DNA of 64,000 nucleotides from Arenibacter hampyeongensis (GCF_002909255.1 NZ_PIOB01000001.1:1240001-1304000); one strand, 5' to 3'. Counted from the stretch's first letter, positions 35,941 to 46,095 are shown. Numbers and translations are program-made. The notes: generated by a model from the sequence alone, not told the origin.

Positions 35941-37230
35941 ATGATTTATAGAAGAAGCAGTGCTTTATTTGCTGAAGCACAGCGTTATATTCCTGGGGGG
36001 GTGAATTCTCCCGTAAGGGCGTTTAAGGCCGTTGGAGGTAATCCTATATTTGTAAAGGAGGCCAAAGGGGCTTATTTGTACGATGAGGATGGCAACAGAT
36101 TGATAGATTATATAGCATCATGGGGCCCTTTAATTTTGGGGCATGCCTATGAGCCCGTCATCAATGCTGTTATTGAAAAGGCAAAAAAGGGTACGTCGTT
36201 CGGAATGCCTACAGAAATAGAGACACAGTTGGCAAAATTGGCGGTTTCAATGGTTCCCAATATTGATAAGATACGTTTTGTAAATAGTGGTACCGAAGCT
36301 TGTATGAGTGCCGTACGTTTGGCCAGGGGATTTACGGGAAAGGATAAAATAATAAAATTTGCGGGATGTTATCACGGCCATTCAGATTCATTTTTAATTC
36401 AAGCCGGTAGTGGAGCTGTAACCTTTGGGAGTCCCAACAGCCCGGGAGTTACCCAAGGGACGGCTAAGGATACCCTTTTGGCAGCCTATAACAATCTAGA
36501 AAGTGTAAAGGCCTTGGCTGTGGCCAACAAGGGAGAAATAGCGGCTATTATAATTGAGCCTGTAGCAGGAAATATGGGATGTATTATTCCTGAAGAACAT
36601 TTTATTAAGGGACTTCGAGAACTTTGTGACCAAGAGGATATATTGTTGATCTTTGATGAGGTGATGACCGGATTCAGATTGGCAAAAGGTGGTGCCCAAG
36701 AAGTATTGGGTATTAAGGCGGATATAGTAACCTTTGGAAAAGTAATTGGAGGAGGATTACCAGTTGGTGCCTTTGCGGCAAGAGACGAGATTATGGGGTA
36801 TTTGGCTCCGGATGGACCGGTTTACCAAGCCGGAACGCTGAGTGGAAATCCCTTGGCCATGAGTGCCGGTTTGGCAATGCTGACCGAGTTGAACAATAAT
36901 CCAGAAATTTTCAGGAGTTTGGCCGATAAGACCAAGTACTTGGGAGATGGTATGGCAAAAGTATTGACCGATAACAATATCGCTTTTCAGATGAACAGGT
37001 TCGGTTCCATGATATCCATTCACTTTACAGAAGGACCGGTGACCGATTTTGAATCTTCGGCGAAAGGCAACAATGCCATATTTAAGAAATATTTCCACGG
37101 GATGCTCAGCCAGGGAATATACCTGCCGCCGAGTGCATTTGAAAGCTACTTTTTAAACGATGCCCTGAGTTATCAGGATTTGGATGAGACCATTGCGGCG
37201 CTTTCCAATATTGCTAAAGATCTGCAATAG
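35941..37230 (+). CDS. hemL: Glutamate-1-semialdehyde 2,1-aminomutase
   Basis: A 429-residue PLP-dependent enzyme that makes 5-aminolevulinate from glutamate-1-semialdehyde in the C5 haem pathway. Class III aminotransferase signatures: [27 protein letters not shown] and the PLP Lys in [16 protein letters not shown] (near residue 266). Full length and intact. It starts 3 bases after the glucosaminidase stop and ends before a strong hairpin. Confidence 0.96.
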   Translation: MIYRRSSALFAEAQRYIPGGVNSPVRAFKAVGGNPIFVKEAKGAYLYDEDGNRLIDYIASWGPLILGHAYEPVINAVIEKAKKGTSFGMPTEIETQLAKLAVSMVPNIDKIRFVNSGTEACMSAVRLARGFTGKDKIIKFAGCYHGHSDSFLIQAGSGAVTFGSPNSPGVTQGTAKDTLLAAYNNLESVKALAVANKGEIAAIIIEPVAGNMGCIIPEEHFIKGLRELCDQEDILLIFDEVMTGFRLAKGGAQEVLGIKADIVTFGKVIGGGLPVGAFAARDEIMGYLAPDGPVYQAGTLSGNPLAMSAGLAMLTELNNNPEIFRSLADKTKYLGDGMAKVLTDNNIAFQMNRFGSMISIHFTEGPVTDFESSAKGNNAIFKKYFHGMLSQGIYLPPSAFESYFLNDALSYQDLDETIAALSNIAKDLQ

Positions 37231-37239
37231 TAAAAATAA

Positions 37240-37279
37240 GAAGGCTAAATAGACATCACTTTTGTCCATTTAGCCTTCC
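37240..37279. terminator. Hairpin between convergent hemL and Spy-like genes
   Basis: GAAGGCTAAAT (from 37240) pairs with ATTTAGCCTTC (to 37278), with an additional inner GACA/TGTC pair. It lies between two convergent stops and probably terminates both, although the T-run is modest. Confidence 0.65.
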
Positions 37280-37299
37280 TAATTGATTGGGGGAGGTTT

Positions 37300-37758
37300 T
37301 TATTTTCCTTCAGCTCTTTCCTTGTGGCGCTGCATTCCTTTGCCTTTTCTGTGGCCTTCTCTGTTCATTTTCATTTTCTCCCATTTTTCATACTGTTCAT
37401 TATTCAGTATTTTTTTCATCTTTTCCTTTTGTGCGATCTGACGGTCCAACATGGCCGTTTTCATGGCATAACGCTCTTCCGAACTTAATTTTTTAGCCTC
37501 GCCGCTTTCTCTTTTCGCTTTCATTTCATTCATTTTTTCTGCGCGTTTCTTGGCATTATCCAGGTTTAAACTCTGAATTTGCTTTTGTTGTGCCTCTGTA
37601 AGGTCTAGGGCCAAGGTCATCTGCTTCGTTTGTAAAGTGGCCATTTGTTCCGGGGTCATGTCTCTCATATCTCCCCTTTGACCTCTTTCTCGCTCTGGTT
37701 TTTGTGCCATGGCGGTTATACCGGCCATTAATACTGCTAATACAATTAATTTTCTCAT
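37300..37758 (-). CDS. Spy-like periplasmic protein
   Basis: 152 residues with a signal peptide (1-18, ending ITAMAQ). The mature part is helical and charged, with TPEQMATLQTKQMTLALDL and LTEAQQKQIQSL, the LTxxQ pattern of Spy/CpxP-like proteins, then a Lys/Arg/Met-rich tail. Probably a periplasmic chaperone-like or envelope stress protein; family names such as DUF4890 are also possible. It is transcribed towards hemL. Confidence 0.75.
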   Translation of the reverse strand: MRKLIVLAVLMAGITAMAQKPERERGQRGDMRDMTPEQMATLQTKQMTLALDLTEAQQKQIQSLNLDNAKKRAEKMNEMKAKRESGEAKKLSSEERYAMKTAMLDRQIAQKEKMKKILNNEQYEKWEKMKMNREGHRKGKGMQRHKERAEGK

Positions 37759-38062
37759 CTGTTTTTATTTATTTGTTATTAAAAGGTCAAATGCAATTCG
37801 CAATTAAACATCTCGGCTCATTTCATCCAATTTATAATTTAATGATTTGTTTATAGGACAATACAATGGCATATTAGTTTAAAGAGAATTATGGATTTAG
37901 CGCAATTTTAACAGATGGTGACCTATGGATGTGGGGGAGAATAATTGATATAGTGGGAGAAATTATTAATTTCCAATGGATTGGTATTAGGTGTTTTTGC
38001 CAATAAAAAAGGGCATAAACCTAAGTCTATGCCCTTTTTCAAAACAAATTATTGGATTGTTG
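37759..38062. other. Intergenic region with one terminator hairpin
   Basis: From 37759 to 38004 the sequence is A/T-rich and carries no feature I can support other than promoter space for the Spy-like gene. The hairpin at 38006-38039 is listed separately. Confidence 0.6.
38006..38039. terminator. Intrinsic terminator after the 59-residue gene
   Basis: AAAAAGGGCATA (38006-38017) pairs with TATGCCCTTTTT (38028-38039) around a 10-base loop. The minus-strand copy follows the small peptide gene by 24 bases and is flanked by T residues; the stem is nearly symmetric, so it can also work on the plus strand. Confidence 0.8.
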
Positions 38063-38242
38063 TTATTGTACGTTCAAAAATTGATTTCCGGAGTTATCAG
38101 CCAAGGCTTCAATATTGGCATTTGATTTTTTGGTTGAGATTAATTCGTTTTCTGTAGGAGTATCATTGGATAGATTATTGTAAACCAATGCTGATACTAA
38201 AAAACAAATAAAATATAAAAGACTTTTTATTTTGTAGGACAT
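38063..38242 (-). CDS. Small peptide gene, MSYKIKSLLYF family, copy 1
   Basis: 59 residues starting MSYKIKSLLYFICFLVSA. One hydrophobic segment (about 8-22) is followed by a polar Asn/Thr/Glu-rich stretch. The first eleven residues are identical to those of the neighbouring gene at 38383, and the upstream DNA is also alike (a C-rich CCCCAAATCT or CCCCCCAATCT just before the ATG). The remaining residues diverge. The function is unknown; the pair is probably a tandem duplication. A short membrane or secreted peptide is the simplest reading. Confidence 0.7.
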   Translation of the reverse strand: MSYKIKSLLYFICFLVSALVYNNLSNDTPTENELISTKKSNANIEALADNSGNQFLNVQ

Positions 38243-38382
38243 AGATTTGGGGATTTTTATTACACCTCTAAAATAACTAATCTATGACCTCGAATTTGGC
38301 CAATGTTGTGAAACGCACATAAAATTGTTGTAAACGGGCAATTTAATGTGGTAGAAAGTTTGAAATGAAAGTGGAAATAGTA

Positions 38383-38568
38383 TTATTTTAGGATTTTGTC
38401 CAGTTTTGCTACTTTAGTGTCTAAGTCCAGATTATTGGATTGTAGTTGAATGATTTCGGCAGAATCACGACTGTTTTTGTTGTCATATTCTGGCTCCAAA
38501 GCGTAGTACAATACAGCCGATGCTACAAATGTGACAAAATACAATAAACTTTTAATTTTATAAGACAT
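38383..38568 (-). CDS. Small peptide gene, MSYKIKSLLYF family, copy 2
   Basis: 61 residues from MSYKIKSLLYFVTFVASAVL. One hydrophobic segment (about 8-24) is followed by an acidic, coiled-coil-like tail (IIQLQSNNLDLDTKVAKLDK). It shares its N-terminus with the gene at 38063. A longer frame begins at 38589, but the shared start and shared upstream bases point to 38568. No known family. Confidence 0.7.
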   Translation of the reverse strand: MSYKIKSLLYFVTFVASAVLYYALEPEYDNKNSRDSAEIIQLQSNNLDLDTKVAKLDKILK

Positions 38569-38698
38569 AGATTGGGGGGTATTAAACAAGGCCTCAAAGT
38601 AGAAAAAATATTAAATGGCGAAAAATAATTTATGTTAAAATTTGCGTTTAATCGATAAAAGGTATCCATTCAACGGAAAAATCTTGAATTAGGGCATA

Positions 38699-38731
38699 AA
38701 AAAGGGGCTTCCTATTAAAGGAAGCCCTTTT
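38699..38731 (-). terminator. Intrinsic terminator of the metalloprotease gene
   Basis: GGGCTTCC and GGAAGCCC pair around a 7-base loop, followed on the minus strand by a run of T residues. It lies about 60 bases after the metalloprotease stop. Confidence 0.8.
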
Positions 38732-38789
38732 CAATCCATTCAATATGACCATTTTACATGTTAAAGTGGTCTCCTAAGCATGGTTCAAT

Positions 38790-41291
38790 TTAACTGTTGG
38801 GGTCCAATACTAAATTTATCCTCTCCACGGCATCCTGCAAATGATATTTGCTCATAGGATCGGTTGTTCTCACTATGGCATTTTTTAGGTCCTTTCTAAG
38901 AATATTCAATTCTGCTCTTGCAATTGATCTTATATCGGACTGACCGGTGTTAATGGGTGTCGACTTTTGATACCCACCAGAATTCCCCTTTTGGGTTTGG
39001 TTTTCAGCGGTCATCAAATATGCCAATCTTTCTATATGCGCCTTTTGAAGATTTCTTCTATAGGTGTCAATTTTATTCCCTTTTTGTGTTTCGGACCATA
39101 GGCCTTTTCTTAGGTCTGTCATCATTTCCAATATGGAATAGGCCTCTTTGCCGCTGGCAGTTTCGTTCTCGATTAATCTAGCCAATTTGCCCAAACTCAA
39201 AATATTGTCCAAGGTTCTTACTTGCAGACTTCTTATACGCTCCACGGAACCCGAATATTCAATTTTATTAAAAATGTCCGGTACTATCAGCCATTCAGGC
39301 GTTTGGAATAATTGTTCCTGCACAAAAAGCAAGCAATTTTTTTGGTACTCCTTATTTACCGGGGAATAAACGGCCCCTTCTTGGTCATAGGTCTTATAGT
39401 GTTCATATACCCCGCCAATGTTATTGCTAACATGGCCCATGTATCTGTTGAATTGGGAAACTACTTGACCGTAGAGGGTGTTTAGATCATCGTATTCCTT
39501 ACCTTTTTCTGCAGTCCATTCCAATAGTTTTGGGGTAATTCTTTTTAAATTTGCAATGCCATAGGCACTGGCCTTAATGGCGTCGTCACCCAAATCTTCA
39601 GTTTGGGAACTTGGGTCAACTACATCTCCTACCTGTTGGTGGCCAAATCGGTACAGTGGATCTCCTGAATGTTCCAATATCCAACTATCCAGGGTTTCTT
39701 TTTCCTCCGTATCGGATTTGCCCAATATGGGACGGTATCCCCAGCCTATAGCATATTTGTCATATATCCCAATATCGGGCATTAGGGCAACACCCTCGTC
39801 CCCAGGTTGGGCAATGTAATTAAATCGGGCGTAGTCCATGATGGAAGGTGCCGTACCATATTGTTTGGTGAAGGAGGCGGAGCGGAGTGAATCTACTGGA
39901 TAAGCAACACTGCTGCCCATATTGTGGGGTAGGCCAAGGGTATGTCCAACTTCATGAGAGGAGACAAATCGAATTAAACGGCCCATTACCTCTTCTTTAA
40001 ATGCAACACCCCTGGCATCTGGATTGATGGCAGCTGTTTGTACAAAAAACCAGTTTCTTAATAAGGTCATTACGTTGTGGTACCAGTTGATATCCGATTC
40101 CAATATTTCACCGGTTCTGGGATCGCTAACATGGGGTCCGTTGGCATTGGGGATTGGTGATGCCAAATAGCGAACCACGGAATAACGTACATCCTCAGGT
40201 GACCATTCCGGGTCCTCCTCGGGAGAAGGAGGGTCTTTGGCCAAAATGGCATTTTTAAAGCCTGCAGCTTCAAAAGCTACCTGCCAATCCTCAATTCCTT
40301 GTTTTATAAAAGGGACCCAGCTTTTTGGCGTAGCCCTATCAACATAATACACTATCGGCTTTTTGGGTTCTACAAGTTCGCCATTTTTGAATTTTTCAAT
40401 ATCTTCATCCTTCACTTCCAGTCGCCAACGGTCAAGAAAACGCACAGTCTTACTTTCTTGGGCTTCCAGGCCATAATCTACCTGGCCACGTGCAAACCAA
40501 CCAACACGCTTATCAAAATACCGGCGTTTCATAGGTTCTTCTGGCAGCATTATCATGGAATTATTAATTTCAATGGAAATAGATCCCAAACTTTCATTGG
40601 ACGGGGAGTTGCTGGCTACATAGGTCTTAACATGTCTTGCCTCAATATTTAAGGGGTAACTTTTAAGGGTGTCTATGTAACTTCTGGATTCATCCAGTCG
40701 TGAAACCTTATATTCCTTGCGATAATATTCCGGCATTCCAAGGGCATTTACGTCTTTCTCAAAAAGATCGTTGACCTGGATAACCGTTGCAGGTTTTAAG
40801 CTATCTTTTTTAAACGCCTTGATATCAAATGTATATAAGACTGGTTCAAAATTGGAATTTACCACGGCCTCACTTACCGGAAGCGAATCTGCGGCAACTA
40901 TATCGTGGCTTACCACCCTTAGTAAAACCTTTTTCGACAACTTTTCCCATCTAAGGACCTTGGTGTTTATTTTTCCACCTCCAAATCCAATACCGGTGGC
41001 GGTTTTGGAAATTCGGCTTACCATTAGCATTTCCTTGTTGAATAAGGAGTCTGGTATTTCGTAATAATGATTATCGTCTACCATATGGACATCAAAAAGT
41101 CCTTTGTCCGTTTTTGCTTCTTTAGTAATTACTTTTTCATAGGATTCTATTTTTCCTTTTTTGGATTTTTCTTTGGAATCTGTCTCTTCTGATTTTTTGT
41201 CCTTCTTTTTAAAGATTTGAGCTTCTGTAGTATGGAAGCTTCCTATTAACAATAATGAAAATAACGCTTTCGCGAGTAACCTTTTAAACAT
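38790..41291 (-). CDS. Secreted zinc metalloprotease (DUF5117/DUF4953 type)
   Basis: 833 residues from MFKRLLAKALFSLLLIGS, a signal peptide ending in TTEAQ. The zinc site HEVGHTLGLPHNMGSS (near 445) is a complete metzincin motif HExxHxxGxxH followed by the Met in SIMDYARFNY. The N-terminal half has the DUF5117 features (FDKRVGWFARGQVDYG), and the C-terminal third is helical. Probably exported to periplasm or surface and active on proteins; substrate unknown. A longer start adds ten residues. Monocistronic, with its own terminator. Confidence 0.88.
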   Translation of the reverse strand: MFKRLLAKALFSLLLIGSFHTTEAQIFKKKDKKSEETDSKEKSKKGKIESYEKVITKEAKTDKGLFDVHMVDDNHYYEIPDSLFNKEMLMVSRISKTATGIGFGGGKINTKVLRWEKLSKKVLLRVVSHDIVAADSLPVSEAVVNSNFEPVLYTFDIKAFKKDSLKPATVIQVNDLFEKDVNALGMPEYYRKEYKVSRLDESRSYIDTLKSYPLNIEARHVKTYVASNSPSNESLGSISIEINNSMIMLPEEPMKRRYFDKRVGWFARGQVDYGLEAQESKTVRFLDRWRLEVKDEDIEKFKNGELVEPKKPIVYYVDRATPKSWVPFIKQGIEDWQVAFEAAGFKNAILAKDPPSPEEDPEWSPEDVRYSVVRYLASPIPNANGPHVSDPRTGEILESDINWYHNVMTLLRNWFFVQTAAINPDARGVAFKEEVMGRLIRFVSSHEVGHTLGLPHNMGSSVAYPVDSLRSASFTKQYGTAPSIMDYARFNYIAQPGDEGVALMPDIGIYDKYAIGWGYRPILGKSDTEEKETLDSWILEHSGDPLYRFGHQQVGDVVDPSSQTEDLGDDAIKASAYGIANLKRITPKLLEWTAEKGKEYDDLNTLYGQVVSQFNRYMGHVSNNIGGVYEHYKTYDQEGAVYSPVNKEYQKNCLLFVQEQLFQTPEWLIVPDIFNKIEYSGSVERIRSLQVRTLDNILSLGKLARLIENETASGKEAYSILEMMTDLRKGLWSETQKGNKIDTYRRNLQKAHIERLAYLMTAENQTQKGNSGGYQKSTPINTGQSDIRSIARAELNILRKDLKNAIVRTTDPMSKYHLQDAVERINLVLDPNS

Positions 41292-41617
41292 ATTTCGCTC
41301 TTTTTTGATGAATTGTTTCAAAGAACTAAAAAATATTTAAGTTTTGGAAGTGGATAGGCATTATTGCCCAATTGCAATATTATTAACGGTATTTCATGTA
41401 TTTGTGAATCATAATGGGATGATCATTGAATTTTATGAGGGAAAGGATAAAATTTCCCAAATAATCTGTAACATTTTTGGTTTTTAAAAGTCTATATAAT
41501 AGAGAATTTCTTTTTATAGACTATTTGAATCAGGCAAATGTAGAGCCTTTGTGAGAGCAAAGGCTCTATTTTTGTAAGGGCATTTCCAGTATGTACTTTC
41601 TTGCTCCAGCTTATAAA
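41292..41617. other. Intergenic region with structured segment
   Basis: This 326-base gap lies between two minus-strand genes. From 41292 to 41488 nothing is supported beyond promoter space. A two-hairpin segment on the plus strand follows at 41489-41573 and is listed separately. Confidence 0.5.
41489..41573 (+). ncRNA. Candidate small RNA or structured element, plus strand
   Basis: AGTCTATA (41489-41496) pairs with TATAGACT (41515-41522). A second stem, TAGAGCCTTTG (41541-41551) with CAAAGGCTCTA (41558-41568), is followed by five T residues, the form of an intrinsic terminator on the plus strand. No plus-strand gene lies upstream to need a terminator. A short regulatory RNA is one reading; chance terminator orientation is another. 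Confidence 0.35.
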
Positions 41618-43048
41618 TTAGAAGAGAAGAGGAATTACGAATTGGAACAATAGGATCAACAGAACTACCGAGATTAGGTTGAGAATTATTCCTACCCTTG
41701 CCATTTGATATACCTTTATGTAGCCACTTGCAAAAACTATGGCATTGGGTGGGGTGGCCATAGGCAACATAAAGGCACAGCTACTGGCTATGGTAACCGG
41801 AATCAACAAATAAAGTATAGGTACATCAAGCCCTATCGCTATTCCTGCCACCACTGGGGCCAGCACTGCGACCAAGGCAACATTGCTCATCAATTCTGTC
41901 ATGAAAAGCATCAATGTTATAAGAAGGGCTACTGTGAAAAATACACTGATTTCACTGTTGGAAATAGTGTTCGCCACCATATCTACTATGCCACTGGTAG
42001 CCATTCCTTCGGCCAAGGCCAGTCCTCCACCAAATAATATTAAGATTCCCCAGGCCAATTTTTCGGTATCGCTCCAACCAATTATAAAGTCGCCCTTTTT
42101 AAGGTTAAATGGGATGGCAAACAGGGAAACGGCGGCTATCATACTAATGATAGTGTCCGATAGTCCCAGTGACGGAAATATACTGTTGATCAATGTTCTA
42201 AAAATCCATAGGAAAACCGTTATTCCAAAAATGCTAAGCACCATTTTTTCTTTACGGCTCGTAGGTCCCAATTTTTTTAATTCTTCCTGAATAATCTGTT
42301 TGGAGCCTGTAAATTTTAATTGTTTGTTGGGAAATAACCATTTTACGAGGACAAGATAGCTAATGGTTACCATGACAATTGAAAATGGTAATCCAATAAT
42401 CATCCATTTTAGAAATGAGATTTCAATATTGTATTCGTTTTCCAGCAAACCGATTAAAATGGAATTGGGTGGTGTGCCTATAACAGTGGCTATACCGCCA
42501 GCATTGGCAGAAAAAGCAATACCCAACATTACGTTTAATGCAAAATTGCGATCATCCTTGGTAAAGCCATCGGCGTCGTTTATCAATAGCCCTATAACGG
42601 ACATGGCAATGGGGAGCATAACAACGGTACTAGCCGTATTGCTGATCCACATACTCAAGGCAGCCGTAGCGATCATAAATCCCAGGACTACCTTATTTGG
42701 TGTGGTTCCTGTAATTTTTATAATGTTGAGGGCAATGCGTTTATGTAAATTCACTTTTTCCAAGGCAAGAGCCATGACAAAGCCCCCAAAAAATAGAAAA
42801 ATAATGGGACTTCCATAATTTGCCCCCACTTCGCTGATGGGCATAATCTTAAGTAAGGGAAATAGAATGAGAGGCAATAGGGCAGCTACTGAGATTGAAA
42901 CGGCTTCCGTAATCCACCATACCACCATCCAAACCGCCACGGCGATTACTGCATCACCTTTTTCGGAAACTAGGGTATTGGGTAGGTTTAAAAGAATAAT
43001 AAAGAATAGAGGGCCTAGTATCAGTCCCAATTTTTTGCTTAAATCCAT
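41618..43048 (-). CDS. SLC13/DASS-family sodium:anion symporter
   Basis: A 476-residue inner-membrane transporter with about 12 hydrophobic segments. Two family repeats are visible: SMWISNTASTVVMLPIAMSV (with the SNT motif) in the first half and MTELMSNVALVAVLAPV (SNV) in the second. PPNSILIG and MATPPNAIVFASGYI follow them. The family moves di- and tricarboxylates or sulphate with Na+. The exact substrate cannot be called. Monocistronic. Confidence 0.88.
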   Translation of the reverse strand: MDLSKKLGLILGPLFFIILLNLPNTLVSEKGDAVIAVAVWMVVWWITEAVSISVAALLPLILFPLLKIMPISEVGANYGSPIIFLFFGGFVMALALEKVNLHKRIALNIIKITGTTPNKVVLGFMIATAALSMWISNTASTVVMLPIAMSVIGLLINDADGFTKDDRNFALNVMLGIAFSANAGGIATVIGTPPNSILIGLLENEYNIEISFLKWMIIGLPFSIVMVTISYLVLVKWLFPNKQLKFTGSKQIIQEELKKLGPTSRKEKMVLSIFGITVFLWIFRTLINSIFPSLGLSDTIISMIAAVSLFAIPFNLKKGDFIIGWSDTEKLAWGILILFGGGLALAEGMATSGIVDMVANTISNSEISVFFTVALLITLMLFMTELMSNVALVAVLAPVVAGIAIGLDVPILYLLIPVTIASSCAFMLPMATPPNAIVFASGYIKVYQMARVGIILNLISVVLLILLFQFVIPLLF

Positions 43049-43143
43049 ATGGGAGGTTTATGGTCTCCTAAACTAGGCTATTTCCCTCACTTATAAAAAT
43101 CAAAATTAAAGGGTCGTTAATGGTTTTGCCTTTATGATTCCGA

Positions 43144-44583
43144 TCAATTAAAAATGGACTCCAAGGATATCAGATTTAAGTCTCTATCCACTGCGCCATA
43201 TAAAATTTTCACAACGGATAGTTCTCCTAAATTTACAATAGTATCCTTGGTTCTGTACCCAGCAACGAAGAACAGTTTATTGTTTATTTCCAAAATATCC
43301 GGTATAAAATTTCCATTGTACTTCAGCTTTACAATCTCTGTTCCGTTGGGGTCATATTTCCGTAAATAACCATCCTCTGTTGAGATTACAAAGGAATCTC
43401 CCAAAGAAATCATGGCCTGGATGTTATTGTCCATACTAAAATAATGGGTGGCGATTAGCCCTCCACCCGGCTTGGAAACGGTAAGTTCCCCATTGCCATA
43501 GGTGGCTAAATTTCCATTGGACATTTGTACTATATGGTATGCCCCATTTAAATGGTTGGCTTCTGTGATTCGCGTGGCCAACTCAGTGTGCCCATATTCA
43601 ACTGTTTTGGTTACGGCCAAATCATTGTCAAAGAATATAAGTGACGGACTATAGTTTGTAATATTAGGCGCGGTGATATTCTTGTCGAACGTTCCTCCAA
43701 AGGCCACATAGCCATCCACGGTCTTAATCATATCCGCCAGCATCGCATTATTAGATCCAATTGTTTTAAATTGAACATCAAAGGCATCACCATTGGCATT
43801 TCTTTTTTCAATAACGGCCTTATAAATCCCGTTATCCTTTTGTGTTCCATAGAATATAGAATTCACATCTTGTTTTAAATATCCGTAAAGGTATTTGGTG
43901 GCAGAATTTACAGTGGACAGCAATAGCCATGTGCTATTTAGGGTAATTTCTTGAGATCCGTATAATTCTGGCAGTGTTCGGGAAAAATGGATGTTCTTAA
44001 TTCCATTGCCTTGAAAATTTACAAAGCCATGTCCAGTATTAAATTGCTTGTCTGCAATGTACCTGGAAGTAGGTATTAAATAGTTATTTAACTCTTTGTA
44101 ATAGAATTTTGGAATTGTGAGGCCTACCAGGTCTTCCGATTTCTCCAAATAGAAAATATTACCATTCTGTGGATTTATGCCTATTCCAATAGGAAGACCA
44201 TTCAATCCAAGTGAATTGTCCGGGAAGTGGTAATAGGATTCCACAGGGGTCTCTACAAAAACGTTAAGGCTAAAGGTTTCACTATGTCTTTGGTCGTTAT
44301 AGGTTACAAGGGTTATGGTAAAATTTCCACCTTCCTCAAAGGTAACCGTGGGGCTTTCTTGATTACTGATTTCATTATTGCCAAAAGCATAGGAATAAAT
44401 CACAGCATTTTTGGAGCAATTGGTCAATTGCAAGGGTTCACCAAGGGTTAAAGTATCCTTGTCTACAGTAAAACAAGCGGTTAAATTTGTTTCAAGCTCG
44501 GGATTGATGACATCGGCCTTTTCATCCTTGGTACAGGAAACCACAAAAATCAAAATTAAAATAAGCGAGTAAATTCTTTTCAT
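43144..44583 (-). CDS. Lipoprotein with PKD-like domain
   Basis: 479 residues. Lipobox FVVSC near residue 17 after a hydrophobic signal. Residues about 35-110 form a PKD-like beta domain (CFTVDKDTLTLGEPLQLTNC, ESPTVTFEEGGNFTITL). The rest, from about 115, is beta-rich with repeats such as GNIFYLEKSEDL, DGYVAFGGTFD and DGYLRKYDPNGTEIVKLKY that suggest a beta-propeller. It is probably on the cell surface or in the periplasm; no enzyme motif is seen. Monocistronic. Confidence 0.75.
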   Translation of the reverse strand: MKRIYSLILILIFVVSCTKDEKADVINPELETNLTACFTVDKDTLTLGEPLQLTNCSKNAVIYSYAFGNNEISNQESPTVTFEEGGNFTITLVTYNDQRHSETFSLNVFVETPVESYYHFPDNSLGLNGLPIGIGINPQNGNIFYLEKSEDLVGLTIPKFYYKELNNYLIPTSRYIADKQFNTGHGFVNFQGNGIKNIHFSRTLPELYGSQEITLNSTWLLLSTVNSATKYLYGYLKQDVNSIFYGTQKDNGIYKAVIEKRNANGDAFDVQFKTIGSNNAMLADMIKTVDGYVAFGGTFDKNITAPNITNYSPSLIFFDNDLAVTKTVEYGHTELATRITEANHLNGAYHIVQMSNGNLATYGNGELTVSKPGGGLIATHYFSMDNNIQAMISLGDSFVISTEDGYLRKYDPNGTEIVKLKYNGNFIPDILEINNKLFFVAGYRTKDTIVNLGELSVVKILYGAVDRDLNLISLESIFN

Positions 44584-44694
44584 ACTATTAAGATTTGGGG
44601 TCCTAATAGTATTAACGTTCCATGGTTACTTTTGTTTCATTATTCCGTTGTAATCAGGGGTTTAAACGGTGAAAACAACAAGTTGGTTGCCAAA

Positions 44695-46092
44695 TCAATA
44701 AACAATGGAATCTGTGGCTATTTTGGGCAATTCATAATCCCCATAATCAAAAAACACTTCGCCTTCTTTTGGCTTGTCCGCTTGATTCGGTTTTTTAATA
44801 GGGGTGTTGAACAGATAAACTATTTGTAATTTTTTAAACCTTTTTAAATGGTCCAGTTGGGCCTCCTCAAAATTGGTGCCCATCAGGTTCAGGTTTCTTA
44901 GGTATTCCAGTTTTTCCAAAAGCTCAATGTTATTACCTGATATTTTGGTGTTGTCCATTTTTAGAATAGTAAGGTTGGGCAGGGTGCTCAATTTTTCAAA
45001 AATGCCATCCGTAATCTGCGTTTCCCCAAGATCTAGATATACGATCTGATTTTTAACTGAGGACAGTAGGTCAAAATCCTTATCCGAAAAAGTAGGTTTG
45101 TTGATGCAGGATACCCGTATAAAATTACTGCTTTCACTTACCTGTTCTACATGGAAACCTTTTTTCTTTATGGCAGAAATAGTATCTTTTGGAACTTCGG
45201 CAATATCAACATCAGGGTAAGTTTCATCTTTGGCCTTAGGGAAAAAGGCCCGGAACAATTCTTTTTTTAACCCCAGTTCCCCAATTTTTTTGTCAAAAGA
45301 GTTATCGTTGGCAATCCAGTTTTTAATGATGTCTATCTCTTCTTTGGAAAGTTGGGTCTTATCCTTAGGGGGCATATGGTCCTCATGATCATGTGGGAGA
45401 ATCAGTCTGGCGTACAAAGAACTTTTCTCTGGATCATTGGATTCAATGACGGCACCGTTTTCGCCACCTTTGAGGATTCCATTTTCCTCCTCCAATTGCA
45501 ATTCGCCTTTTTCCTTTTTGGAATTATGACAGCTAACACATTTATTGTTCAATATGGGTTGCACCAAGTCTGTGTACAGTATGGCTTCTTCCCAATTTTC
45601 TTCCTCAATTGTGGGCATTTCATATACTTTTGGACCAACGCCTAACAGCGTTTTTATACTGTTCGGCAGTGGTTCTATAAGGTAGTCGGAACCATGGGTG
45701 ATATTACCTCCAAGATGACCTGTAAACGATATTAAAAAAAGAAGGGAGAAGGACAATAGTACCACTGGTAATCGGTTTAAAAAATGGACTTGCGAAGGGA
45801 CCAACAAACGGAGATACATTAGCAATGAAAATACGGCAGTGGTAATGCCCAACCATAAATGAAATTTTACCGTATCAAAGGAATATCCTTCACCCGTATA
45901 TAGAAGATAGCCACTAATGCAAGCGATTGTTGCTGAAATAAAGGCCCATTGAAATATTAGGCCAATTATTTTGGACCATTCATTGTTTTTTCTGTCAAAC
46001 CATTGAAGCAATAATCCAGTTATGATAAAGCCTATTGGTAAATGCACTACAAGGGGGTGTAAACGCCCTATTAATTGTTGAATTACTTCCAT
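44695..46092 (-). CDS. DUF2231 membrane protein with cytochrome c and LRR domains
   Basis: 465 residues. Four membrane helices at about 10-150 form a DUF2231-like module (LIGRLHPLVVHLPIGFIITG). A planctomycete-type cytochrome c domain follows with CVSCHNSKK near 184 and the distal Met in HMPPKDKTQLS. The C-terminal part (about 300-440) has leucine-rich repeats (LPNLTILKMDNTKISGNN, EKLEYLRNLNLMGTNFEEA). Such proteins act in periplasmic electron transfer of unknown purpose in planctomycetes and bacteroidetes. It starts 3 bases after the truncated isomerase and ends the operon. Confidence 0.88.
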   Translation of the reverse strand: MEVIQQLIGRLHPLVVHLPIGFIITGLLLQWFDRKNNEWSKIIGLIFQWAFISATIACISGYLLYTGEGYSFDTVKFHLWLGITTAVFSLLMYLRLLVPSQVHFLNRLPVVLLSFSLLFLISFTGHLGGNITHGSDYLIEPLPNSIKTLLGVGPKVYEMPTIEEENWEEAILYTDLVQPILNNKCVSCHNSKKEKGELQLEEENGILKGGENGAVIESNDPEKSSLYARLILPHDHEDHMPPKDKTQLSKEEIDIIKNWIANDNSFDKKIGELGLKKELFRAFFPKAKDETYPDVDIAEVPKDTISAIKKKGFHVEQVSESSNFIRVSCINKPTFSDKDFDLLSSVKNQIVYLDLGETQITDGIFEKLSTLPNLTILKMDNTKISGNNIELLEKLEYLRNLNLMGTNFEEAQLDHLKRFKKLQIVYLFNTPIKKPNQADKPKEGEVFFDYGDYELPKIATDSIVY

Positions 46093-46095
46093 TAA

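Noticed and set aside
41416..41484. A 22-codon frame before the candidate small RNA
   Set aside because: Chance frames of this length are common in A/T-rich DNA and nothing supports translation.
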